Shown here one piece after another: positions 49,829-59,031 of a DNA stretch of 64,000 nucleotides. A program made the translations under genes and the position numbers. Location: assembly GCA_965242895.1 (NCBI GenBank), contig OZ251507.1:248001-312000 (forward strand). The letters are read 5' to 3'. How positions within the stretch are numbered: the stretch's first letter is position 1; every line of letters starts with the position of its first letter. The notes beneath the pieces are model-generated. The model made no database searches. It was not told the DNA's origin and was given only the letters and a program-made list of their open reading frames with translations. This DNA comes from CATQHL01 sp965242895. GTDB lineage: Bacteria; Actinomycetota; Acidimicrobiia; Acidimicrobiales; CATQHL01.

Positions 49829-51055
49829 ATGACCACAATCGAAGCCCCAGCGCAACCAGACATCCTCTCACCTGAGTTCGACGCTAACCCATACCCTTTC
49901 TACACCCAGATGAGGGAACACCACCCTCTATACCTTCACGAAAAATCCGGGTTCTGGATGGTCTCGCGCTACCGCGACGTGGAAAGGGTGTTCAAGGACG
50001 GAGCGTCCTTCTCCAGCCGGAACTACGAGTGGCAGAACGAACCTATCCACGGCGGTCGCACCATGCTGCAGCTCGACGGGCGAGAGCACTCCGCCCACCG
50101 CAACATCGTAGGGCCGCAGTTCCGCGGCTCCTACCTTCAGGAACGGGTGCGGGAAATCATCGAACTGACGGTGGACAAGCTCATATCCCGCTTCGAGTCC
50201 GACGGAAAAGTCGACCTTCGGGAGCAATTCACCAAGCCGTTCCCGCTCGACGTGATCATGTACATGATCGGTCTGCCGCTTGAAGACCACGAGACGTTCC
50301 GGCACTGGGTCGACCTCGGCATCGACTTTCAGTCCAACTTCGCGGGCGACCCCGAAATTGAGCGCCTAGGGCTGCAGGCGCAAGCAGAGTTCGCCGACTA
50401 CCTTGCGCCCATCATCGCTGAGAGGCGGGAAAACCCAGGCGAAGACCTGTTGTCGAAAATGCTCACCGCCTCCTCCGACGGCATCAGCATGGAGGATTGG
50501 GAAGTACGCGCCTTCACCAGCCTGCTGGTGAGCGCCGGCGGCGAGACGACCGACAAGGCCCTGGCTTCCATGGTCTGCCGACTGCTTGAGAACCCTGAAC
50601 AGTTCCACGCCGTGAGGGAGGACCGCTCGCTTATCACTCCTGCCTTGGCTGAAACGCTGAGGCACTCCGGGCCGGTGCAGATGATCATGCGCCAAGCCGA
50701 CGCCGACACCGAACTTTCCGGGGGCGTCGTACCCGAGGGAGGCACCGTGTCGTGCGTGCTGGGGTCAGCCAACCGCGACCCTGAACAATTCCACGAACCC
50801 GACCTCTTCGACATACACAGGGAAGACCTCGACGTGGACAAGGCCTTCAACGCAGCCGCCAACCACGTGGAGTTCGCACTAGGTCGGCACTTCTGCGTAG
50901 GCGCTCACCTCACGCGCGTAGAGGTGGAGGTTGCGATGGACGCTCTGTTGGACAGGCTCCCAGAAATGTCCCTTGCGCCAGGGTTCGAGGCCGAGGAAAC
51001 CGGGGTGTTCACACGCGGCCCCAAGTCGGTCGACTTAGTCTTCACGCCCGCCTGA
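49829..51055 (+). CDS. Cytochrome P450, copy D
   Basis: The 408-residue P450 is of the same subfamily as copies A and B (start PDILSPEFDANPYPFYTQM, I-helix AGGETTD, ETLRHSGP, heme loop FALGRHFCVG). The ATG follows GAAGGGAG. It is the last plus-strand gene before a strong hairpin and the convergent amidohydrolase. Three related P450s within 10 kb imply successive or parallel oxidations of a substrate family. Confidence 0.95.
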   Translation: MTTIEAPAQPDILSPEFDANPYPFYTQMREHHPLYLHEKSGFWMVSRYRDVERVFKDGASFSSRNYEWQNEPIHGGRTMLQLDGREHSAHRNIVGPQFRGSYLQERVREIIELTVDKLISRFESDGKVDLREQFTKPFPLDVIMYMIGLPLEDHETFRHWVDLGIDFQSNFAGDPEIERLGLQAQAEFADYLAPIIAERRENPGEDLLSKMLTASSDGISMEDWEVRAFTSLLVSAGGETTDKALASMVCRLLENPEQFHAVREDRSLITPALAETLRHSGPVQMIMRQADADTELSGGVVPEGGTVSCVLGSANRDPEQFHEPDLFDIHREDLDVDKAFNAAANHVEFALGRHFCVGAHLTRVEVEVAMDALLDRLPEMSLAPGFEAEETGVFTRGPKSVDLVFTPA

Positions 51056-51124
51056 TCTGCGGTCTTAACTAGGCGACTGCCCGGGCATCCCTGCCCGCGG
51101 CGCCTGTCCGTGCTGCTCGTGATG

Positions 51125-51152
51125 CTCGCGGCTCGCGGCGGCGAGCCGCGAG
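51125..51152. terminator. Probable bidirectional terminator
   Basis: CTCGCGGCTCG (51125-51135) pairs perfectly with CGAGCCGCGAG (51142-51152) around CGGCGG, between the convergent P450 copy D and amidohydrolase genes. No T tract follows, as often in GC-rich actinobacteria. Confidence 0.65.
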
Positions 51153-51177
51153 CCGCCCGCTCATACCTTCTTTTGCG

Positions 51178-52422
51178 TCACCACGTCTCTCGTCCAGCGA
51201 GGTCTACCACAACCTGCAATAACACGTCTGCTCCGGCTGCGAGGTCGGAAGGGTGCGTGAACTCTCCTGGGTTGTGGCTCAGCCCATTCACGCTGGGCAC
51301 GAAGACCATGGCCGTGGGGCAGACGCTGCTGAGCATTCCAGCGTCGTGGCCTGCCCCCGAAGGCAGCCTCTTGACACTGTGACCTAGCCGCCGGGCGGTG
51401 GATTCGACCAAGTCCACGAGCCGGTCGTCGAAATAGATGGGCTCGAAGCGGGCCATCGAACTGGCCTCCAGCTGCACACCTTCCTCTTCGGTCAACCGAT
51501 CCAGGTAGCCGGAGAGCATTTCCTCCGCTCGTCTGAGTTCGCTTTCAATGGTGTTCCGCAGGTCGACCGTGAGGCGCGCCCTGCCCGGCACGACGTTCAC
51601 CAGATCGGGGTAGACCCTCAAAGAACCCACGGTGGCTACCTGGCTGCCTCCCATTTCCTCGGCGATCCGGCGGACGCGAATCGCTACTTCAGCCGCCGTG
51701 TAGCAGGCGTCGCGGCGGTGCGGCATCGGAGTCGTCCCGGCGTGGTTGGCTTGACCTGTAACCGTCACTTCCGTCCAGGAAATGCCCTGAACGCCAGTCA
51801 CCGCACCGATGGTCACACCCTCGTGCTCAAGAACGGGTCCCTGCTCGATGTGCAGCTCCACGAAAGCGAACGGCGCCGGCGCCGGACACGGAGCCTGCCC
51901 CATGTAGCCGATGCGCATCAGTTCGTCCCCCAGCCGGACTCCGTCGACGTCCACGGCGTCTAGGGCATCCTCAACGGCCATCCCGCCCACGAAAGTGAGA
52001 CTGCCCAGCATGTCGGGCGGGAAGCGAGACCCTTCCTCGTCGGTGAAGAAGGCCACCGAGACGGGGCGGCGCAGGGTTACTCCGGCCGTGCTGAGAGTCT
52101 CGACTATCTCCAGACCGGCCAGCACACCCAGGTTGCCGTCGTAACGTCCGCCGGTTCGTACTGTGTCTATGTGGCTGCCGCACATGACCGGGGATTCGTC
52201 TGCCTCTCCGGGGTAGGTGGCCACCACATTGCCGACCACGTCAATGCTGACCGACATTCCTAGGTCGCTCATCCAACTCACCACTAGGTCGCGCCCGGCT
52301 CGGTCTGCGTCGGTGAGAGCCAATCGGCAGCAGCCTCCGTCGCCCGTGTCTCCGATTTCGGCTAACGCCTCCAGGCGAGACATGAGCCTTTCGGCGTTGA
52401 TTCTCAGTTCGGGAATGCTCAT
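51178..52422 (-). CDS. M20-family N-carbamoyl-L-amino-acid hydrolase/allantoate amidohydrolase
   Basis: The 414-residue zinc hydrolase has GSHIDTVRTGGRYDG (metal His and Asp) near residue 85, TDEEGSRFP with the catalytic Glu, VELHIEQGPVLE, and NHAGTTPMPHRRD in the dimerisation part; SHNPGEFT near the end carries the last His ligand. This pattern is that of the carbamoylase/allantoate amidohydrolase (HyuC/AllC) group. It would hydrolyse an N-carbamoyl amino acid or ureide. It stands alone, so its pathway is not given by its neighbours. Confidence 0.9.
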   Translation of the reverse strand: MSIPELRINAERLMSRLEALAEIGDTGDGGCCRLALTDADRAGRDLVVSWMSDLGMSVSIDVVGNVVATYPGEADESPVMCGSHIDTVRTGGRYDGNLGVLAGLEIVETLSTAGVTLRRPVSVAFFTDEEGSRFPPDMLGSLTFVGGMAVEDALDAVDVDGVRLGDELMRIGYMGQAPCPAPAPFAFVELHIEQGPVLEHEGVTIGAVTGVQGISWTEVTVTGQANHAGTTPMPHRRDACYTAAEVAIRVRRIAEEMGGSQVATVGSLRVYPDLVNVVPGRARLTVDLRNTIESELRRAEEMLSGYLDRLTEEEGVQLEASSMARFEPIYFDDRLVDLVESTARRLGHSVKRLPSGAGHDAGMLSSVCPTAMVFVPSVNGLSHNPGEFTHPSDLAAGADVLLQVVVDLAGRETW

Positions 52423-52583
52423 TTTTTTAGTCTAGATTTGGGCGTTTTGCCGCCGGAGAACCGCCGAGGAAACCGCAGGCAACGGCGGCAGGCGCGGCGG
52501 GGCGGGGGGAGCGACGAGGGCGCGGAGGGGGGAGGGGGCAGATTGGCGGGCTTGGCGCACGGGCTAGCCTCACTTGAGCCGCT

Positions 52584-53927
52584 ATGTATCCCGTCGACCT
52601 GCGTTCGCGCTCTCGCGTTTCCGCCGAGGCATCGGTCGAAACCATCGGCGGATGCTCTGCAGTGGTGCTGCAGATCGGAGGAGAAGAGCCGAACCGCTCC
52701 ATCACGCTCGGAGTCGGCAAGAAACTGCAGGCCGCCGTGGATCTCGCCATGGAAAAACGGCTCCCGATCGTGGGGTTCGTGTCGTCGACCGGAGCGGACA
52801 TAGCCGAGGGCGTCACTGCCACCCACGGCTGGGGAATGGCTGCCCGCTCCCTGGTGTCATGCTCGGGCGTAGTGCCCGTGATTATGTGCGTCGACGGTCC
52901 GGCGGTGTCCGGCCCTGCCCTGCTGCTAGGACTAGCTGACTTCGCAATCATGATCCAGAACAGCTACGCCTTCGTTAGCGGACCGGGGATGGTGGAACTC
53001 TTCACGGGCGTGGAGGTTGAGGTGGATCGCCTCGGAGGCTCGGACGTTCATGCCGCAAGCAGCGGGGTCGCCTCGATCCTGGTACAAGACCGCGACTCCG
53101 CCGAAGCCGCCATCGAAGACCTCCTGAAGCTGCTTCCTAGCCACGTAGGAGAACTGCCTCGGCGAACCTTCGAAGGCTCTGACGAGGATCGGGACACACC
53201 GAACATCGCAGAACACGTGCCGGATTCCCCGACCGGCAGCTACGACGTGCGGGGCATCTTGGAAGAGGTGGCCGACTCCCAGACTTTGCTGGAAATACGC
53301 AGCGGCTGGGCGCCAAACCTCGTGACCGCCCTGGCTCGGATCGACGGATGGACGGTGGGAATGGTGGCCAACCAACCCCAGTTCATGGCGGGGACGCTTG
53401 ACATCTCCGCCTCGCAAAAAGGAGCGCGTTTCGTGTCTTTCTGCGACGCCTTCAACCTGCCCATCGTCACCTTCGTGGACACCCCCGGCTTCCAGCCTGG
53501 AAAGGACCTGGAGTGGAGAGGCATGATCCGCCACGGCGCTGCGCTGGCGTTCGCCTATGCGCGCGCCACAGTGCCCCGCGTCTGCGTGACTTTGAGAAAG
53601 TCCTACGGAGGCGCCTACATCGTGATGGATTCCAAACCCATGGGCAACGACCTGGCATACGCCTGGCCGACCGCCGAGATTGCAGTCATGGGAGCCAAGG
53701 GAGCGGTGGAGATTCTGCATCGCGGCGCTGAGGAGGCGGCCCGGCAGCGTTTGGAGGACGAATACGCTGAGCAACTGCTCAACCCCTACAAAGCCGTGGA
53801 GCGCGGCTCCATCGACGCCGTCATCGACCCGGCGCAGACTCGCAGAGTCATCGTCGAAGCGCTCGAGGTGCTGAGCACCAAGCGGGAAGACGTGCCCAAG
53901 AGCCGCCACGAGAACATTCCGTTGTAG
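52584..53927 (+). CDS. Acyl-CoA carboxylase carboxyltransferase subunit, short form
   Basis: The 447-residue protein has two crotonase-like halves. The C-terminal half is well conserved: FVDTPGFQPGKDLEWRGMIRHGAAL, read in two parts, and RKSYGGAYIVMDSKPMGNDL, likewise, with AVMGAKGAVEI, as in propionyl/acetyl-CoA carboxylase beta subunits. The N-terminal half is short and diverged, lacking a zinc ribbon, and the whole is below the usual length of 500 or more residues. It should transfer CO2 from carboxybiotin to an acyl-CoA. No biotin carboxylase gene is in the window. Citrate synthase follows on the same strand. Confidence 0.85.
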   Translation: MYPVDLRSRSRVSAEASVETIGGCSAVVLQIGGEEPNRSITLGVGKKLQAAVDLAMEKRLPIVGFVSSTGADIAEGVTATHGWGMAARSLVSCSGVVPVIMCVDGPAVSGPALLLGLADFAIMIQNSYAFVSGPGMVELFTGVEVEVDRLGGSDVHAASSGVASILVQDRDSAEAAIEDLLKLLPSHVGELPRRTFEGSDEDRDTPNIAEHVPDSPTGSYDVRGILEEVADSQTLLEIRSGWAPNLVTALARIDGWTVGMVANQPQFMAGTLDISASQKGARFVSFCDAFNLPIVTFVDTPGFQPGKDLEWRGMIRHGAALAFAYARATVPRVCVTLRKSYGGAYIVMDSKPMGNDLAYAWPTAEIAVMGAKGAVEILHRGAEEAARQRLEDEYAEQLLNPYKAVERGSIDAVIDPAQTRRVIVEALEVLSTKREDVPKSRHENIPL

Positions 53928-54044
53928 TTTCTACGTCTCAGCCGCTAGGGGGGACTAGTATCAGTTTGGCTTGGATAACTTCGTCCAAGTCAAGGTCTCC
54001 CACAATGAGGCTGAAACAGGCCAGTTGAAGAATCAGGAGGATTC

Positions 54045-55313
54045 TTGACCGAATCCATCACCATCACAGACAACAGAACCGGCCGCTCCGTCGAGATTCC
54101 GATCAGAAAGAGCGGCGTGGAATCCCGGGAGTGGGCCAATCTCCTGGGCAATATCTGGTTCTCCGACGAGTCCTTCAGCCACACTTCCATCGGAGAAAGC
54201 GCCATCACCGAGCTAGTGGGCGACAAAGGAATCCTGCGCTATCGGGGTTATCCCATCGAACAACTAGCGGAGCGCTCCACCTACTTAGAGGTGGCCTACC
54301 TTCTATTGAACGGGGAACTCCCCAACGAACAGGAGTACGAGGTCTGGCAGGAAGAGATAACCCTGCACACGTACATCCACGAGAACTTCCTCAAGCGCTT
54401 CATAGAGGCTTTCAGATACGACGCTCACACGATGGGGATGCTTATCTCCTCGATTGCGGCGCTTTCTGCTTTCTACCCCGAAGCCAAGCAAGTAGAAGAC
54501 CCTGAAATCAGGCGGAAGCAGATAGTGAGGCTCATCGCCAAGGTACCGACGATGGTCGCTGCTGCTCACCGCTTTTCCATCGGAATGCCTTTCGTGTATC
54601 CCGACAACGATCTGGACTTCGCTACGAATTTCCTCTCCATGATCTTCCGCGTCGCCGAACCGCGCTATGAATGCCCCCCGGAAGTAAGCCGCGCGCTCGA
54701 CGTGCTGTTCATCCTGCACGCCGATCACAGCCAGAACTGCTCCACGACGACGGCTCGGGTTGTGGGGAGTTCTCACGCCGACCCGTACTCGGTGGTGGCA
54801 GCGGCCTGTGCGGCGCTGTACGGGCCGCGCCACGGCGGAGCGAACGAGGCCGTGCTGAAGATGCTCCATGAAATCGGCTCCTACGAGAACGTGGACGCTT
54901 TTATTTCGGACGTCAAGAACGGGAAAACCCGACTCATGGGCTTCGGGCACAGGGTCTATAAGAACTACGACCCGAGAGCCAAGATCATCAAAGAAGCCGC
55001 AGACGGCGTCTTCTCGCATGTGGGGAAGAATCCGCTGCTGGACATCGCCCTCAAGCTTGAAGAGGTGGCCTTGGCAGACGACTACTTCATAAGCCGCCGT
55101 CTGTATCCCAACGTGGACTTTTACTCCGGCCTCATCTATCAAGCCCTCAACTTCCCCACCACCATGTTCACTGTGCTGTTTGCTATTCCGCGCACTTCGG
55201 GTTGGCTGGCGCACTGGAACGAAATGCTGGAACGAAATTCCCGCATTGCGCGCCCGCGGCAGCTCTACGTAGGCCAGCCCAAGCGCGACTACGTTAAAAT
55301 CCAGGATCGCTGA
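54045..55313 (+). CDS. gltA: Citrate synthase
   Basis: The 422-residue protein starts at TTG 54045 behind AGGAGG. It has the active-site histidine in ILHADHSQNCST, a second in YGPRHGGANEAV, and MGFGHRVYKNYDPRA with the oxaloacetate-binding residues. The length and the N-terminal region before FSDESFSH-like sequence fit the hexameric bacterial type. It condenses acetyl-CoA with oxaloacetate at the entry of the citric acid cycle. A 2-methylcitrate synthase activity cannot be excluded given the nearby carboxyltransferase. Confidence 0.93.
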   Translation: MTESITITDNRTGRSVEIPIRKSGVESREWANLLGNIWFSDESFSHTSIGESAITELVGDKGILRYRGYPIEQLAERSTYLEVAYLLLNGELPNEQEYEVWQEEITLHTYIHENFLKRFIEAFRYDAHTMGMLISSIAALSAFYPEAKQVEDPEIRRKQIVRLIAKVPTMVAAAHRFSIGMPFVYPDNDLDFATNFLSMIFRVAEPRYECPPEVSRALDVLFILHADHSQNCSTTTARVVGSSHADPYSVVAAACAALYGPRHGGANEAVLKMLHEIGSYENVDAFISDVKNGKTRLMGFGHRVYKNYDPRAKIIKEAADGVFSHVGKNPLLDIALKLEEVALADDYFISRRLYPNVDFYSGLIYQALNFPTTMFTVLFAIPRTSGWLAHWNEMLERNSRIARPRQLYVGQPKRDYVKIQDR

Positions 55314-55519
55314 CAGGGGACGCTCCCCTACTCCCTGGACAGGGGACGCTCCCCTACCCCCGCTCCCCCCCTCCCCCTAGGCAGGGGGCGCTCCCCGCTC
55401 CCCCGCTCCCCCTGAAAACTACGCCTTTTCAGGCTCGATCAAGACGCTAATTCCCCCCTGCTTTACGCCAGCAAACTGGCGAAACTCCTTCTAATTCCCC
55501 CTGACTTCTAGGACGCCGT
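55314..55519. repeat. Hairpin-rich spacer after citrate synthase
   Basis: AGGGGA-CGC-TCCCCT occurs twice (55315-55329 and 55341-55355) with a degenerate third copy near 55384. CCTGAAAA/TTTTCAGG (55411-55418 with 55426-55433) and CGCCAG/CTGGCG (55466-55481) are two more perfect hairpins. One or more may terminate the citrate synthase transcript. No gene is seen. The region abuts a DNA methylase frame that lacks its usual N-terminal part. Confidence 0.7.
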
Positions 55520-57562
55520 TTGTTCGCCGTCCGGCGAAGTCTCGGGCGATCATTCTACACGCTGCCGGCGTCCGCCCACTTGCTGGCCGAATTGGCAGTG
55601 GCCCGCCTGCCAGCCCTGAAGTCTGCCTTGGGTCTACCTGACGCCGCTGAGCGCACCAAAGCCGCAACCGCTGCAGCCGACTCGCTCCGCCTAGCGGATC
55701 TAGCATGCGGGACGGGGGCGCTGCTCTCAGCTGTCTACCACTGCGTCGGGACACGGCTGCGCAGAGGTGGAATCGACGACGCAGACCTGCACGCAAACAT
55801 GATGGAATCCTCTCTCATCGGGGCGGACATCATGCCTGCAGCCGTGCACCTCACCGCCACCATGCTCTCCAGCACGCACCCGGATGCGGCCTTCTCCCAG
55901 ACTCGGATTCATCTGCTTCCCTACGGAGAGCGAACAGGAACGGCCGGTGAAATTGCGATCGGCTCGCTCGACTTGCTCGACTCCGAGTTTTTGACGCGCC
56001 CCCTCTGGGGCAGCGGACGCACTGCCGCCTCAGGGGGAGGCGACCTGCCGTCGGAAGTCGTCTGCGAGCATCGAAGCGCCGACTTGGTGATCATGAACCC
56101 CCCTTTCACTAGACCCACCAGTCATGAAACGGAACAAGCAGCAGGGGTGTCCGTTCCTTCTTTTGCTGGCTTTGGAACCACCGATGAGGAACAGCACGCC
56201 ATGTCGGAAAGACTGCGCCAGATCTACAGGTCTTACCCAAAGCCCAGGGCAGGCCATGGAAACGCTGGGCTGGCATCCAACTTCATAGACCTCGCACACA
56301 CCAAAGTGAAACCTGGCGGGATCGTCGCCTTAGTCTTACCCGCCACGTTCGCGAGAGGGGCAGCCTGGGCACCAGCGCGCAAACTACTGGCATCCCAATA
56401 CAGCGACATAAAGGTGATAACGATCGCATCGGCCGGTTCAACCGAACGCGCCTTTTCCGCAGACACCGGAATGGCGGAAACACTGGTGGTTGCGACCCGC
56501 AACTGCGAAGACAGCGCTAGCACGGGTGAACTCGTGACGTGGGTGAACCTGAACAGCCGTCCTCGGAGCATTCCCGAGGCAGTCGAGATTGGACGGGTTG
56601 TTGACGCCGCAGGAACCAAAAACAGAAGAGGGCACCTTTTAATTGGCGAGGAGCACGTAGGAAACTTCATTCAAGCCCCCCTGGGCGAGGGAGGGTGCGC
56701 TCAGATAAGAGAGCCAGACGTCGCGCAAGCAGCGCTAAAGCTCAACTCAGGCGTATTAGCGGTACCTCGCCTAGGTCAAGATTTTCAAATCCCTACGGCG
56801 CGTCTCGGGGAACTTGGCAAACGCGGCCCAGTCGACAGGGACATCAACGGCGAGCACCCAGACGGCTCCCCGCGCGGGCCATTCGACATCTACAAACTCG
56901 CCAGCGGCGAGAGAGCCACCTTCCCGGTTCTTTGGGGGCACGACGCCCGACGCGAAACTCACCTAGTCGTTGAAGCCGACACCCAAGGCCGCACCCGTGA
57001 AGGTTTCGAGGGGCTCGCTGCGGAAGTCTGGAAAACTGCGTCACGGCTGCATTTCACTCGCAACTTTCAGCTCAATTCTCAGCCGCTGGCGGCTTGCTTG
57101 ACGTTCGAGAAGAGCATCGGCGGCGCTGCCTGGCCTAGCTTTCAGCTGAAGAACCCAGACTGGGAACCCGTGGCTGCGCTATGGGCAAACTCCACCCTTG
57201 GCCTCATCGGATTTTGGTGGCTGGGGACCCGACAGCATCAAGGTCGAGCCAGCATCACAATCTCGCGGCTGCCAGAACTCACCACGCTGGATCCTCGCCG
57301 CCTCTCAGAGAAGGAAATCGCAACTGCCAGAAGTATTTTCGAGTACTTCGCGCCCGAAGAGTTCCTACCAGCCAACGAAGCTTGGAACGATCCGGCCCGC
57401 CAAGCCTTGGACAAGGCCGTAGCGCTCGAAATCCTCGGCTGGCCCAAGTCTGTTCTAGAGCCCCTAGACGTGCTCCGCTGGCAGTGGTGCTCCGAACCCA
57501 CCGTCCACGGCGGCAAAGACACCCGACCGGCCACCCAAAATCCTCATCCATCAGCTATCTGA
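55520..57562 (+). CDS. N6-adenine DNA methylase, N-terminally short
   Basis: The 680-residue frame begins directly with GRSFYTLPASAHLLAELA, the helix that normally sits some hundred residues into such enzymes, then has the AdoMet motif LADLACGTGALLSAV near residue 57 and the catalytic DLVIMNPPFTRP near 188. The C-terminal half would be target recognition (NSTLGLIGFWWLGTRQHQG). The in-frame stop at 55502 and TTG at 55520 leave no room for more N-terminus. It may be truncated, or a natural short form. Hypermodified hairpin DNA lies directly upstream. No restriction gene is adjacent. Confidence 0.75.
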   Translation: MFAVRRSLGRSFYTLPASAHLLAELAVARLPALKSALGLPDAAERTKAATAAADSLRLADLACGTGALLSAVYHCVGTRLRRGGIDDADLHANMMESSLIGADIMPAAVHLTATMLSSTHPDAAFSQTRIHLLPYGERTGTAGEIAIGSLDLLDSEFLTRPLWGSGRTAASGGGDLPSEVVCEHRSADLVIMNPPFTRPTSHETEQAAGVSVPSFAGFGTTDEEQHAMSERLRQIYRSYPKPRAGHGNAGLASNFIDLAHTKVKPGGIVALVLPATFARGAAWAPARKLLASQYSDIKVITIASAGSTERAFSADTGMAETLVVATRNCEDSASTGELVTWVNLNSRPRSIPEAVEIGRVVDAAGTKNRRGHLLIGEEHVGNFIQAPLGEGGCAQIREPDVAQAALKLNSGVLAVPRLGQDFQIPTARLGELGKRGPVDRDINGEHPDGSPRGPFDIYKLASGERATFPVLWGHDARRETHLVVEADTQGRTREGFEGLAAEVWKTASRLHFTRNFQLNSQPLAACLTFEKSIGGAAWPSFQLKNPDWEPVAALWANSTLGLIGFWWLGTRQHQGRASITISRLPELTTLDPRRLSEKEIATARSIFEYFAPEEFLPANEAWNDPARQALDKAVALEILGWPKSVLEPLDVLRWQWCSEPTVHGGKDTRPATQNPHPSAI

Positions 57563-57618
57563 CCAGTTCTTATATTTTCTTTATATTAAATATATTTTAA
57601 TTGATATAGACTATTCCT
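57563..57618 (+). promoter_or_regulatory. AT-rich promoter-like spacer before the pseudokinase gene
   Basis: The 56 bases are almost pure A and T (for example TATATTAAATATATTTTAAT read around 57580-57600), in sharp contrast to the surroundings. TTGATATAGACTAT just before the ATG may include a -10 type sequence; the messenger would then be nearly leaderless. No ribosome-binding site is visible. Confidence 0.45.
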
Positions 57619-59031
57619 ATGCGAGTAAGATCGTATCTTTGGAATAGTGAACTCGTTACAGCAAAGGACGGAGGAGATCCCGCTGCGCTGTGCAGAGAGG
57701 CCGAGAGGCTCAGTGAGCTAGATCACCCGGGCGTAGTCTCCTTAGCCGCTCTGGTGGACGGCGAAGAAGGCCCGCTCCTACTCACCCGCTACGCCGGCCG
57801 ACATTCATTGAACACCTGGCAACCCAGGAGGACAGAAGACCTGCTAGCCGTGTTCGAGGGTCTGGCCGCTGCTCTCGCCTATCTGCATGAAAACAATCTC
57901 TTTCACCTGAACGTCTGCTCCGAGCACGTGCTCATAGGAGCGTCTCAGCAGCCCCTCCTGTGCAGCTTCTCGGCAGCCAGGAAAGCCGACAGCCCTGAGG
58001 AATCAAGCGACCTGGCGGCAAAAGACATAGCCGCCTTGGGAAAAACCCTGCTCAGGGTGATCGACAGTGCTCCGCAGACCTTGAGACGGCAGAACAAGCG
58101 CCTATTCGAACGGCTAAGGGCGCTGGCGGAAGCGGCTGCGGAAGGAAGGGTGCGCTCCACCCCCAACCTGGAAGGTCATTTACGAAGTCTGGCCAGTCGG
58201 GAGGCGCCCGTGCGAAACACGCCCAGCGGGGTTGCAGACCCTTCTGCCCCGCACGCCGACGAGGATTCAAGCCTCACTGCGGCGGCGTCTTCGAGTCCTG
58301 CCAACCAAGCGGCAAAGGACTTCGTAGACACGACGCCCGAACCGCCGGGCGCCGTCCGGAAAGGCCGCCTAAGAACCCTCCGCCCCTTGAAACGCAGCCG
58401 CCTGCTGAAAACGGCAGGGATTTGTGCAGGCCTCATCGTGCTTGCTTTTATGACACTGCAGCTCCTCAAGAAAGACCAAACCCCTGAGCTGTTGGCCGGA
58501 ACAGCGGAGACTGGAACAGCGGAGGCCGTCAATATCAATGCAGCTGCAGACCTCGAAGCCTCTCTCAAAGAAGAAGCGTCCAGCGCTCAACCGCTGGGCG
58601 CTGCAACCGCCCATTCAGAAAACACATCTCCCACCGACGCAGATGCTCACGCTCAACCGGACGTGCTGTGCCGTCCGGTGTCCCCTGGATATCTTGACGT
58701 CACTGGAGACGGCTGCGCTGAACGCGTCACCGTCGGCGCAGGGTTTGTCACGATCGACGACACCCCCTACCCGGTGGGGGCGCCCGGCGACCAACTGCTC
58801 GTGGGAGACTGGGACTGCGACGGAGTTTCCACTCTGGCTCTAGTCGAATCCTCTGGCAGGGTGTATGTCTTCGACTCCTGGCCGAAAGACGAACCACTCA
58901 CCCCGACCTTGGTCGAAGAACTAGAACCTCCTATCCGTATCCAGAAAATCTCCGACGGCGAATGCGACCGCCTAGCGACGCTCGACGGACTGGATATCGG
59001 GACACTGCCCCCTCTCACCCAAATCTCCTAG
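57619..59031 (+). CDS. Membrane-anchored Ser/Thr pseudokinase with extracellular FG-GAP-like tail
   Basis: The 470-residue protein begins within a kinase N-lobe: the helix-C type EAERLSELDHPGVVSL is present, but the glycine loop and the ATP-binding Lys are missing. Helix E (LAAALAYLHENNLFHL) is recognisable, the catalytic loop reads FHLNVCSEHVLI without the HRD Asp, and the DFG site reads CSFSAA. It should therefore not phosphorylate. After a Ser/Thr-rich stretch there is one membrane segment (about 266-284), an outer linker, and a C-terminal part with DVTGDGCAE and GDWDCDG, like FG-GAP/VCBS calcium-binding units. It is probably a signalling scaffold or receptor; the start could be further upstream only if the AT-rich spacer were coding, which stops prevent. 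Confidence 0.78.
   Translation: MRVRSYLWNSELVTAKDGGDPAALCREAERLSELDHPGVVSLAALVDGEEGPLLLTRYAGRHSLNTWQPRRTEDLLAVFEGLAAALAYLHENNLFHLNVCSEHVLIGASQQPLLCSFSAARKADSPEESSDLAAKDIAALGKTLLRVIDSAPQTLRRQNKRLFERLRALAEAAAEGRVRSTPNLEGHLRSLASREAPVRNTPSGVADPSAPHADEDSSLTAAASSSPANQAAKDFVDTTPEPPGAVRKGRLRTLRPLKRSRLLKTAGICAGLIVLAFMTLQLLKKDQTPELLAGTAETGTAEAVNINAAADLEASLKEEASSAQPLGAATAHSENTSPTDADAHAQPDVLCRPVSPGYLDVTGDGCAERVTVGAGFVTIDDTPYPVGAPGDQLLVGDWDCDGVSTLALVESSGRVYVFDSWPKDEPLTPTLVEELEPPIRIQKISDGECDRLATLDGLDIGTLPPLTQIS

Noticed and set aside
55520..59031. Methylase plus kinase-like gene as a defence system such as DISARM or Pgl
   Set aside because: The kinase-like protein lacks catalytic residues and has a membrane segment and an outer domain, and no nuclease, helicase or phosphatase gene is nearby.
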